DNA of 7,831 nucleotides from Chloroflexota bacterium. Its GTDB lineage: Bacteria > Chloroflexota > Anaerolineae > Anaerolineales > Anaerolineaceae. Below the pieces are notes generated by a model. The model had not been told where the DNA came from. It made no database searches and was given only the letters and a program-made list of their open reading frames with translations. Position numbers and translations under genes: made by a program. Of the stretch, positions 1-6,184 are shown in pieces (positions within the stretch are counted from its first letter, which is position 1; every line of letters starts with the position of its first letter). The stretch spans positions 1 through 7,831 of the forward strand of contig DSBE01000257.1 of the NCBI GenBank assembly GCA_011053085.1, given 5' to 3'.

Positions 1-143
1 ACAAAGGGGCAGTGGTTGCAGGTGAAAAAGATCACCAGGTATTTGGCATCATCGAAATCGTGCAGTGAGTAGGTCTTGCCGTCGGTGGCGGGCAGGGTAA
101 AATCTTTGGGTGAAGCGCCAAGCGGGAGGGTAAATGGTTGCAT
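1..143 (-). CDS. Thioredoxin-fold (redoxin/AhpC-TSA-like) protein, N-terminal part only
   Basis: This is the first 47 codons of a gene that runs off the left edge of the window. The start ATG at 143 is preceded by a good ribosome binding site (GAAAGGA, about six bases upstream). The visible protein begins [19 protein letters not shown], continues with a TDGK/YSLHDF stretch and then a hydrophobic strand (YLVIFFT) leading into CNHCPFV. That order (beta-hairpin, conserved DG loop, strand, CxxC-P) is the N-terminal pattern of peroxiredoxin/TlpA-like thioredoxin-fold proteins. The CNHC dicysteine would be the redox centre, with residues C43 and C46. No signal peptide or membrane segment is visible, so a cytoplasmic disulfide reductase or peroxide-related role is likely. 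The exact substrate cannot be told from this fragment. It lies downstream of araA but has its own promoter candidate, so I infer no functional link with arabinose use. Confidence 0.82.
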   Translation of the reverse strand, partial: MQPFTLPLGASPKDFTLPATDGKTYSLHDFDDAKYLVIFFTCNHCPF

Positions 144-178
144 ATTGATATCCTTTCAAACATATTGATTATTCATAG

Positions 179-207
179 ATATTACTTAATTTGCTATACT
201 CGGTAAA
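179..207 (-). promoter_or_regulatory. Candidate promoter of the thioredoxin-fold gene
   Basis: On the minus strand a -35-like TTTACC (plus-strand 202-207) lies 17 bases before a -10-like TAATAT (plus-strand 179-184). Each matches four of six consensus positions. The predicted start of transcription is about 30 bases upstream of the ATG at 143. The flank at 204-213 contains a near-palindrome centred on AACGTT that could bind a LacI-type factor, but a site this short in AT-rich DNA may be chance. Confidence 0.35.
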
Positions 208-259
208 CGTTAACTTTTTATAGGTGCTTTTGGATTTTTTCAGTAATTAGGAGATGAAC

Positions 260-279
260 CGTTCTGGTTTGCCAGAATG
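260..279 (-). other. Stem-loop just after the araA stop codon
   Basis: Two bases past the araA stop codon the minus strand reads TTCTGG, a CAAA loop, then CCAGAA: a perfect 6-bp stem at 262-267/272-277. A further G-C pair at 260/279 closes outside a mismatch at 261/278. No run of T follows directly on the minus strand; only scattered A-rich sequence lies further downstream. It is therefore not a standard intrinsic terminator. It may protect the araA mRNA 3' end or give weak termination before the next gene. Confidence 0.4.
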
Positions 280-280
280 C

Positions 281-1762
281 TTACTCGCGCAATTTCCAAT
301 AGACTTCGTTGGTAATCAGTTGCTGCTTCAGTGAATTGACCGAAGTGGAGGCATTGATGTGAATGAACTCGATCTGCATCATTTCCGCCCAATCGCGCAA
401 GTGTTCGGCGGCGAGAGCGTAACTGAAGATGCTGTGGTGGGCGCCGCCTGACAAAATCCAGCCCTCAGAACCGGTGATGAGATCGGGCATGGGTTTCCAC
501 ATCACACGCGCCACCGGCAGGTTGGGCATGGGCGACAGCGGCTGACAGGCTTCGATGTCATGAACGATCATGCGGAAGCGGTTGCCGAGGTCGATCATGG
601 TAACCAGGATGGCGGGCCCGGCTTTACCGTCAAAGATGAGACGGGCGGGGGCGGCTTTTCCGCCAATGCCAAGTGCATCCACATGGATGCGGGGTTTGTC
701 CGCGGCGATGCTGGGGCAGATCTCGAGCATGTGTGCACCCAACACCAATTCATTGCCCTGCTCCAGGTCATAGGTGTAATCTTCCATGAAAGTGACACCT
801 GCCTCCAGCCCCTGCGCCATGGTTTTCATGATTTGCAGTAAGGCAGCCGATTTCCAGTCGCCTTCAGCACCAAAACCGAACCCTTTGGACATCAGGTTCT
901 GGGTGGCAAGACCAGGCAGCTGCTCCAGTCCATACAGGTCTTCGAAGGTGTCGGTGTAGGCACCAAATCCGCCCTGGGTGAGAAAAGTTTCCAGCGCGGT
1001 TTCCATCTTTGCCTGGTAACGGATGGCATCGACCTGATCGGTGGCGATAATGTATTTGTCTTTATATTCACCCATTTTTACGGCGATTTGCTGGTCGGTA
1101 ACCGCATTGACCTGTTCGACGAATTCGCCCACGCCCCAGGTGTTGACACTCCAGCCGAATTTGCGTTGTGCTTCAACTTTATCGCCTTCGGTGACAGCAA
1201 CTTCACGCATGTTGTCGCCGAATCGGGCGACCTTGAGCGAGCGGGATACCGCGACACCGACCGCTGAGCGCATCCAATCAGCGATACGTTGGCGCATGGC
1301 AGCATCGCGCCAGTAACCGGCGATGATTTTACGCGGTTTGCGCAGGCGCGCGCTCAGGAAGCCATGCTCGCGGTCGCCATGCGCGGATTGATGCAGGTTC
1401 ATGAAATCCATGTCGATGGTGTCATAGGGGATGCGGCGGTTGAATTGCGTGTTCAGATGCAAGTAGGGTTTGTTGAGCAGGCTCAATCCCTGAATCCACA
1501 TTTTTGAAGGGGAAAAGGTATGCATCCAGGTGATGACACCGGCGCAGTGCGGGTCATGGTTGGCGTCATTCATCACGTTGGTGACTTCGTCGAGGGTGGT
1601 GACCAGCCCGCCGAATTTGATCTGGCAGGGGAAAGCGGGGTCGGTGGCTAATTCCTGTACCATCTGAAGGGCGTTTTCTTTGACAGTGGCGAGGGCGTTC
1701 GGGCCATACAGGTGCTGGCTGCCAACCACAAACCAAAACTCAAAATCATGGATGTTCTTCAT
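281..1762 (-). CDS. araA: L-arabinose isomerase AraA
   Basis: AraA is a cytoplasmic, metal (Mn2+)-dependent enzyme that converts L-arabinose to L-ribulose, the first step of bacterial arabinose catabolism. The protein has 493 residues against 500 in E. coli, so it is full length. The N-terminus carries the family signature EFWFVVGSQHLYG (residues 8-20). The residues known to act in catalysis and metal binding in E. coli (E306, E333, H350, H450) have clear counterparts: E300 in GAEGDWK, E327 in FMEDYTYD, H344 in GAHMLEICPS and the H442-H443 pair in GGAHHSIFS. The start at 1762 has a good ribosome binding site (AAGGAG, eight bases upstream). The gene follows the ArsR-type regulator by 89 bases and has its own promoter, which overlaps an inverted repeat. 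No araB (ribulokinase) or araD (epimerase) is in the window, so the rest of the pathway must lie elsewhere. Confidence 0.98.
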   Translation of the reverse strand: MKNIHDFEFWFVVGSQHLYGPNALATVKENALQMVQELATDPAFPCQIKFGGLVTTLDEVTNVMNDANHDPHCAGVITWMHTFSPSKMWIQGLSLLNKPYLHLNTQFNRRIPYDTIDMDFMNLHQSAHGDREHGFLSARLRKPRKIIAGYWRDAAMRQRIADWMRSAVGVAVSRSLKVARFGDNMREVAVTEGDKVEAQRKFGWSVNTWGVGEFVEQVNAVTDQQIAVKMGEYKDKYIIATDQVDAIRYQAKMETALETFLTQGGFGAYTDTFEDLYGLEQLPGLATQNLMSKGFGFGAEGDWKSAALLQIMKTMAQGLEAGVTFMEDYTYDLEQGNELVLGAHMLEICPSIAADKPRIHVDALGIGGKAAPARLIFDGKAGPAILVTMIDLGNRFRMIVHDIEACQPLSPMPNLPVARVMWKPMPDLITGSEGWILSGGAHHSIFSYALAAEHLRDWAEMMQIEFIHINASTSVNSLKQQLITNEVYWKLRE

Positions 1763-1795
1763 CGAGCTTGCTCCTTATATCAGCTTATTGTGATG

Positions 1796-1826
1796 ATTGT
1801 ATCAAACGATGGTGTGATTTTGATAC
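1796..1826 (-). promoter_or_regulatory. araA promoter overlapped by an inverted-repeat operator candidate
   Basis: On the minus strand a -10 box TACAAT (plus-strand 1796-1801) lies 17 bases from a weak -35 box ATCAAA (plus-strand 1819-1824). A perfect inverted repeat, GTATCAAA at 1799-1806 and TTTGATAC at 1819-1826 with a 12-base gap, is superimposed. One arm covers the -10 box and the other covers the -35 box. Arm centres are 20 bases apart, about two helical turns, as expected for a dimeric regulator reading one face of the DNA. No T run follows, so it is not a terminator. The poor -35 box next to a good -10 box is typical of a regulated promoter. The ArsR-type protein encoded immediately upstream is the natural candidate to bind here, with release by arabinose or a related sugar. 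That last step is inference. Confidence 0.6.
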
Positions 1827-1851
1827 TGCGCAAAGGTGAAAAGTGGTGTGT

Positions 1852-2817
1852 TTACTTTTTTTCCAGTTCGAAACGCGCCTTGATGGTGATGTCTTGCGGG
1901 TAGTTGCCGAAACGGCGGCCAAACAGGGTGACTCCGCGCACATTGTGGGCATCATGTTTTACGCCGATGCGCACTTTGATGGCATCGCCTTTTGCCAACC
2001 CCAATTCATCAATGTTGATTGATGAGGCGCGCATGCCATCGATGTAGGAACCATCACGGGCGACTTTCCACACCTTATGCTGGCCATACTGTGAATTTTG
2101 CGTGCCCCACCAATCAGGCGTCAGCAAGCCGCGTTCTCCGCCGAAATCTGAAGGACTTGTCCAGCGGCCAATTTCAATGCCATTGATCCAAACGGTGATA
2201 TCGGAGGGGTATTCAAGATTGTGTAACGGAGCGGCAGAACAGGCTTCAAAACTAACCTCAAAGGTATCGAGGTGGATATTGCGGGGGAGACGGTTGGGGA
2301 ACAGATATTCGACATAGCCCTGGTGGAACCAGATCATCTGGGCGTAGATGCGTTCAGGTTCAAAGAATGAAGCCGGGTCATCCAACTGGCCGATGATGCC
2401 GATTTCACCGAGGATACCGCAGGTGGGGGTGGCGTGGATCTCGCTGTAGGAGCCTATTGGCATAGAGATTTCGACATTGTCTTCTTTTTGTTTGAAGTCC
2501 ACCGGGAACTGAATCATGAACTGGTCATATATGCGGCTGCACATGCGCTGCAATCCGCGGGTGGCGGGCAGCAGTTCAGATTGCAGAAGGCCCGCTTTCT
2601 CCAACAAGTTAATATGCTGGGTGGCGGTGGAGATAGGCAGGTCAAGGGCTTCGGCGATGTCGACGACAGAGCGGGCATCAGCGCCAATGAAATTCAAGAT
2701 ATTGACGCGTTTTTCATTGCCAAGCGCTTTGGCGACTATTTCGATGCGGCCCACCTGGTCTTCAAAGGCGGTCACTGTCAGTACGCGTCCAGAGAATGGG
2801 GCGGGATTTGTTTCCAT
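1852..2817 (-). CDS. ArsR-type winged-helix transcriptional regulator with large C-terminal domain, probable regulator of araA
   Basis: The protein has 321 residues. Residues 24-95 form a winged helix-turn-helix of the ArsR/HTH_20 type: IVAKALGNEKRVNILNFI (28-44), then DIAEALDLPIS and the recognition helix STATQHINLLEKAGLL (63-78). The remaining 220 or so residues are much longer than a simple ArsR protein (about 100 residues). They are rich in predicted beta-strands, with conserved-looking blocks CGILGEIGIIGQ (133-144), ITVWINGIEIGRW (207-219), DFGGERGLLTPDWWG (224-238) and a C-terminal VRIGVKHDA/GVTLFGRRFGNY (283-306). This layout resembles ArsR-family regulators found beside sugar-utilisation genes in Firmicutes and related bacteria. 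The C-terminal part is probably the sugar-sensing and dimerisation domain. No CxC metal-sensing motif is present in the DNA-binding helix, so metal sensing is unlikely. The start has a GAGGAG ribosome binding site. The gene lies 89 bases upstream of araA, in the same direction. Confidence 0.85.
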   Translation of the reverse strand: METNPAPFSGRVLTVTAFEDQVGRIEIVAKALGNEKRVNILNFIGADARSVVDIAEALDLPISTATQHINLLEKAGLLQSELLPATRGLQRMCSRIYDQFMIQFPVDFKQKEDNVEISMPIGSYSEIHATPTCGILGEIGIIGQLDDPASFFEPERIYAQMIWFHQGYVEYLFPNRLPRNIHLDTFEVSFEACSAAPLHNLEYPSDITVWINGIEIGRWTSPSDFGGERGLLTPDWWGTQNSQYGQHKVWKVARDGSYIDGMRASSINIDELGLAKGDAIKVRIGVKHDAHNVRGVTLFGRRFGNYPQDITIKARFELEKK

Positions 2818-2874
2818 AGGTCACTCCTCGTGGCTGCTGCGTTTCTTGCCGTAAAGTATGATGCAATTAAACGC

Positions 2875-2939
2875 AATATCGTTATTCACTGTATATATTT
2901 ATACATCTTTTTGCAAATAATACAATAGTGAATGATATT
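2875..2939. repeat. Nested inverted repeats around the regulator promoter
   Basis: The outer repeat pairs AATATC-gtt-ATTCACT (2875-2890) with AGTGAATGATATT (2927-2939). The arms are perfect complements over 13 positions apart from the three-base insertion gtt in the left arm. The inner repeat is TGTATA-tatt-TATACA (2890-2895/2900-2905), a perfect 6-bp inverted repeat that shares bases with the predicted -10 box. The outer arms lie on either side of the predicted -35 and -10 boxes. This looks like a control region, possibly for autoregulation, but its half-sites do not match the GTATCAAA arms at the araA promoter. AT-rich sequence raises the chance of accidental palindromes, mainly for the inner repeat. 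Confidence 0.45.
2888..2916 (-). promoter_or_regulatory. Candidate promoter of the ArsR-type regulator
   Basis: On the minus strand TTGCAA (plus-strand 2911-2916) serves as a -35 box and TACAGT (plus-strand 2888-2893) as a -10 box, with a 17-base spacer. Each matches four to five of six consensus positions. The surroundings are strongly AT-rich compared with the genes on both sides. Transcription would begin near 2881, leaving a leader of about 60 bases before the ATG at 2817. Confidence 0.45.
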
Positions 2940-3005
2940 TACGTATGCCTAATGTGTTTTCGGGAAGGTTTTTCAGTCATAAAAAGACGAAACAAACCAT
3001 TATGT

Positions 3006-4175
3006 TTAATATCGACAGTTCTGCCAGAAGGCATCCAGCATCCACTGGTAGGAGGCAAGGTCAACGGTGGGTGGGATCGAGTGATCTTCGGTGAAGACGA
3101 AACGGGCATTTCTGGCTTTCATGCCTTCAAGCAGATGTTTGGTCTCACGCTGGATGGTGTCTTTGTCGTTGGTTTCCAGGACGCGCACATCTAAACCGCC
3201 AATGAAGACCAGATCATCACCGTATTTTTCAGCGAACAGAAAGGGATCATTGCCGTCGGCTTTGCGTTCAATGGGATTGAGGCCGTCAAAACCGACCTCG
3301 ACGATCATGTGCATCGCCTGGGCGACTGAACCGCAAGAGTGGAGCACGACGGGCAGGCCCAGCGAATGGAGGTAATCGATCATTTCCTTGTAATAAGGGA
3401 AGATCAGATTACGGTAAGTGCGTGGTGAAGCGAACAAACCGTTTTTGTAGCCCAGGTCTTCGTATAGCCAAACACCATCAGGCAAGCCGACATGATCGAA
3501 CAGGTACTTAAAACTGGCGAGGAAGAAATCCGTATAAACGCGGCAATAGTCATGAATCCAATCAGGATCAAGCAGCAAGCTTTCATACAGGGTCACATCG
3601 CCCATGGAGGAGCGCATGGCTTCAAACACGTGCACATGGCCGAAGTAGCGCCACACGCCGGCCTCGGTAGCTTGCTGGTGATTTTCGCGAGCTTTCGGCA
3701 GATCAATGCGGGCGGGGTCCCAGGCGATAATGTGGGGGCGGTATTCCTGTTCCCATATCTCACGGGTTGTCATTTTAAAGGCGATATGTTCGGGGGTGCC
3801 GCTTTTGTGTTTCCAATACTTGAGGTGGGCCCCCGAGCCGTTTTCATAGACCTCCCACTCATCGGTTTCTTCGATGACCTCTTTGTGATCGATCAGCGGG
3901 TGGTAATCCCAAAAACCGTAGGTGTGGGACATGTCGTATTGGAAATGCTGCCAGGCGGGCACTGGTTGCGGATATTCGCTCGCTTGCGTGACTTCCAGTT
4001 CTCTGCCTGTTGCCGGATCCCAGCGCTTTTCACCTGCCTGCTTTACGACCATTTGGGTGGGGTAGCCCTGCTGCACCCACTTGGCATAGGTCTCAGGCCA
4101 GGGGTTTCCGGTCAGGGCGGCGCGCTCAACGGTCTGTTTGGCGAATAGTCCCTTTATTAATGCCTGTGAATTCAT
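3006..4175 (-). CDS. Uroporphyrinogen decarboxylase-superfamily protein (URO-D / MtaA-CmuA-like), possible corrinoid-linked methyltransferase
   Basis: A 389-residue cytoplasmic protein with the URO-D TIM-barrel pattern. Landmarks include WLYEDLGYKNGLFASPRTY (236-254), PVVLHSCGSV (275-284), GFDGLNPIE (295-303), VFIGGLDVRVL (323-333) and a C-terminal FTEDHSIPPTV (361-371). True HemE carries an N-terminal arginine-rich substrate loop that I do not find. The HxCG element (H279, C281) instead matches the zinc-binding start of the methyltransferases MtaA, MtbA and CmuA, which move methyl groups between a corrinoid protein and a thiol or tetrahydrofolate. The usual third ligand, a late Cys, seems to be replaced by H365 in EDHSIPP. 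The gene follows the RACo-type gene by 43 bases and has a strong ribosome binding site (AAGGAG, five bases before ATG), so the two are probably co-transcribed. That partnership favours corrinoid methyl transfer over haem synthesis. The methyl donor is unknown. Confidence 0.85.
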   Translation of the reverse strand: MNSQALIKGLFAKQTVERAALTGNPWPETYAKWVQQGYPTQMVVKQAGEKRWDPATGRELEVTQASEYPQPVPAWQHFQYDMSHTYGFWDYHPLIDHKEVIEETDEWEVYENGSGAHLKYWKHKSGTPEHIAFKMTTREIWEQEYRPHIIAWDPARIDLPKARENHQQATEAGVWRYFGHVHVFEAMRSSMGDVTLYESLLLDPDWIHDYCRVYTDFFLASFKYLFDHVGLPDGVWLYEDLGYKNGLFASPRTYRNLIFPYYKEMIDYLHSLGLPVVLHSCGSVAQAMHMIVEVGFDGLNPIERKADGNDPFLFAEKYGDDLVFIGGLDVRVLETNDKDTIQRETKHLLEGMKARNARFVFTEDHSIPPTVDLASYQWMLDAFWQNCRY

Positions 4176-4218
4176 GGAAACTCCTTAATTGCAGGTTGAA
4201 AAGGGTTGGTGTTGTTAG

Positions 4219-6081
4219 TTATGGTTGGTTTTCGGGGAAAAGCAAGGCATCCACATAGATGTCTGAAAACTCAGGGTGGGCGGTCAATTCCACATACTCC
4301 ACTTGCTTGAGGATATCGTTGACATGGACGCGCTTGTTCTGCGAGAGCAGCAGGTATTTTGCACCGACGCCAGCAGCGTTGCCGACTTGTTCGAAGCGTT
4401 CCAGGGGCAATGGTGGAAACATGCCGATTTGAACCGCACTCTGCAGATCAAGGTAGGTGCCGAATGCGCCTGCCACCACAAAGCGGTCGATGGCTTGTTC
4501 GCTGATGCCGCACTCCCGCAGCAGTACCTCGACTCCTGCGCGGATGGCGCCTTTTGCCAGTTGAATCTCGTTAATGTCTTTGCGGGTGATGATGATGTCG
4601 GTGCCATTGCCGCTCTGTTCTGCGGGCACCAGCAGATATTGGCGGTTGCGGGTGCCGGTTGAGGTCACTCCGGGAACGTCAGCTCTTAACTGGCCGTTGG
4701 GGTCAATCACACCAATGCGACTCAGTTCCGCCACGGCATCCAGTATGCCGGAACCGCAGATACCGATGGGTGCAGCCCCATCAATGGTCTGCACTGCGGG
4801 TTGGTGTTGGTCGATGAAGACATGCTCGATAGCGCCCGGCATAGCGCGCATGCCGTGGGTGATGTGAGCGCCTTCAAAGGCAGGGCCTGAGGCACAGGAG
4901 CAGCTCAGCAAGCGTCCTGCATGCACCAGGCTGATCTCGGTGTTTGTACCGATATCGACAGCTACGATGGTTTGCTGTTCCTGAACTGCCCGCCTGACAA
5001 TGTCGGTGGCCAACAGCATGGCGGAATGGTCACCACCAACAAAGCCGGCGATATTAGGTGGCATATAAAGATAGGCGCTGATGGCAGCCGACAATCCCAT
5101 ATCGTTGCAGCGACGTTCAATAGCTTCGTTCAGCGAGGCGACGTAGGGTGCCTGGGCCAATTGAGCGGCTGGTATGCCCAGGAACAAGTGATGAATGGCG
5201 GTGTTGCCGACGAAAACACAATCGACGATCTGCGCAGGGGTGGCATTTATCTGCTGGCAGAGCTGGCTGATAAGGTTGTTAACACCATCCACCAGTCGCT
5301 GCTGCAGGATGTCTGCGCCTTCTGTGTTTTCATTAGCAAATTGAATACGGCTGACCACATCTTCGCCGTAGGGGATTTGAGGGTTGGTGATACCGGTTCT
5401 GGCGAGGATGTCGCCGCTCTCCAGGTCAACGAGATAACCGGCGATTTTGGTGGTACCGATATCGACCGCCAGCCCGTATACGGGGGTATGCTGCGGCAGG
5501 AGGGCGATGACTTCACGGGTTTGGCGAACTACTGCGCGTATGCGCCAGTCATTTTCACGCAAATCGTTCGATAAGCGTGTTAGAAGCGGGAAATGGATCT
5601 CAGCCCCGACACAGCCCAGCTCTGCCAGCGCGTCTTGCAGACGGGTAGCATCCGACCGCAGGTCATGCACGGTGGGCGGTGTGAGCGAAAGGTCAAACCA
5701 GGTGATGAGGGGATCAATCTCAATATGGCCATCTTCGCCTTCAATTTGCAGGCGTTGGGCGGTAGTCAACGAGTCAGGCGGCAGGTAAAGGCGGGCGTCA
5801 CTGCGCAGACTGGTCTGGCAAGCAAGACGCATACCCTGCGCCATATCGTGAGCAGTAAGGGCCTCAGCTTCAGTGTCGGTGATAGCTGTAAGGTCACCCT
5901 CCATGTGCTGGATTCTGCATTTACCGCACCAACCTTCACCGCCACACACGGCATTGATCTGTACGCCGGCTTGCTGGACGACTTGCAGAATGGTCAGGTC
6001 AGCGGCTGCCGTTAGCCGCAGACCTATCGGTTCGAGATCAAGGGTGAAGGAAGCGGTGGGTTTCTCGTGTAAGGTAGTCAT
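4219..6081 (-). CDS. RACo-type corrinoid protein reactivator: [2Fe-2S] ferredoxin domain plus ASKHA ATPase (DUF4445 family)
   Basis: RACo proteins use ATP and a [2Fe-2S] cluster to return an inactive Co(II) corrinoid methyltransferase to Co(I). The 620-residue length fits the family. Residues 11-105 form a plant-type ferredoxin domain with ligands C46, C52, C55 and C88 (C-x5-C-x2-C-x32-C; NAVCGGEGWCGKC then ACQT). A linker and middle domain follow (about 110-200). The C-terminal ASKHA ATPase fold begins at about 203: phosphate-1 loop VDIGTTK (206-212), VGNTAIHHL (291-299), second phosphate motif VDIGTN (375-380), GICGSGILDAV (440-450) and adenosine motif VAGAFG (536-541). An AAGGA ribosome binding site lies close before the ATG at 6081. 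It is the first gene of a two-gene unit with the URO-D protein, and it diverges from the nuclease gene at 6185. I saw no convincing -35/-10 pair for it in the 103-base gap. No corrinoid (B12-binding) target protein is encoded in the window. Confidence 0.92.
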   Translation of the reverse strand: MTTLHEKPTASFTLDLEPIGLRLTAAADLTILQVVQQAGVQINAVCGGEGWCGKCRIQHMEGDLTAITDTEAEALTAHDMAQGMRLACQTSLRSDARLYLPPDSLTTAQRLQIEGEDGHIEIDPLITWFDLSLTPPTVHDLRSDATRLQDALAELGCVGAEIHFPLLTRLSNDLRENDWRIRAVVRQTREVIALLPQHTPVYGLAVDIGTTKIAGYLVDLESGDILARTGITNPQIPYGEDVVSRIQFANENTEGADILQQRLVDGVNNLISQLCQQINATPAQIVDCVFVGNTAIHHLFLGIPAAQLAQAPYVASLNEAIERRCNDMGLSAAISAYLYMPPNIAGFVGGDHSAMLLATDIVRRAVQEQQTIVAVDIGTNTEISLVHAGRLLSCSCASGPAFEGAHITHGMRAMPGAIEHVFIDQHQPAVQTIDGAAPIGICGSGILDAVAELSRIGVIDPNGQLRADVPGVTSTGTRNRQYLLVPAEQSGNGTDIIITRKDINEIQLAKGAIRAGVEVLLRECGISEQAIDRFVVAGAFGTYLDLQSAVQIGMFPPLPLERFEQVGNAAGVGAKYLLLSQNKRVHVNDILKQVEYVELTAHPEFSDIYVDALLFPENQP

Positions 6082-6146
6082 AAGTCCTTATTCTACCCTT
6101 TTTCATGGCTGAATAGATACTAGTTTCTAAATGAAAATAGGGCTTC

Positions 6147-6155
6147 TGTTACAAT
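6147..6155 (+). promoter_or_regulatory. Extended -10 promoter of the PD-(D/E)XK nuclease gene
   Basis: TGTTACAAT combines a -10 box TACAAT (6150-6155, five of six matches) with the TG dinucleotide one base upstream (6147-6148) that defines extended -10 promoters. No good -35 box is seen at the normal spacing, which is common for this class. Transcription would start near 6162, about 23 bases before the ATG at 6185. The promoter lies in the 103-base divergent gap shared with the RACo-type gene. Confidence 0.5.
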
Positions 6156-6184
6156 GAACCGACATTCGTAGAAATGGAGCGAGT

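Noticed and set aside
2434..2928. 164-residue open frame on the plus strand
   Set aside because: Antisense to the ArsR-type regulator's N-terminal half and promoter; the minus-strand frame holds the helix-turn-helix motif.
2941..3005. Possible terminator after the URO-D protein gene
   Set aside because: A T-rich stretch is present on the minus strand, but the only stem I could find (AAAC/GTTT, 4 bp) is too weak to call.
3492..4148. 218-residue open frame on the plus strand
   Set aside because: It lies wholly antisense to the URO-D protein gene, has no family motif I recognise, and has no promoter; the minus-strand protein is clearly conserved.
3006..4175. HemE (true uroporphyrinogen decarboxylase)
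   Set aside because: The N-terminal arginine-containing substrate motif of HemE is not seen, an HxCG element is present instead, and the neighbour is a corrinoid reactivator rather than a haem gene.
4921..5574. 217-residue open frame on the plus strand
   Set aside because: Antisense to the RACo-type gene, low-complexity composition without recognisable motifs; a shadow frame.
6082..6184. Promoter for the RACo-type gene in the divergent gap
   Set aside because: TAGAAT and TAGTAT are possible -10 boxes on the minus strand, but neither has an acceptable -35 box or TG extension, and TAGAAT would leave almost no leader.
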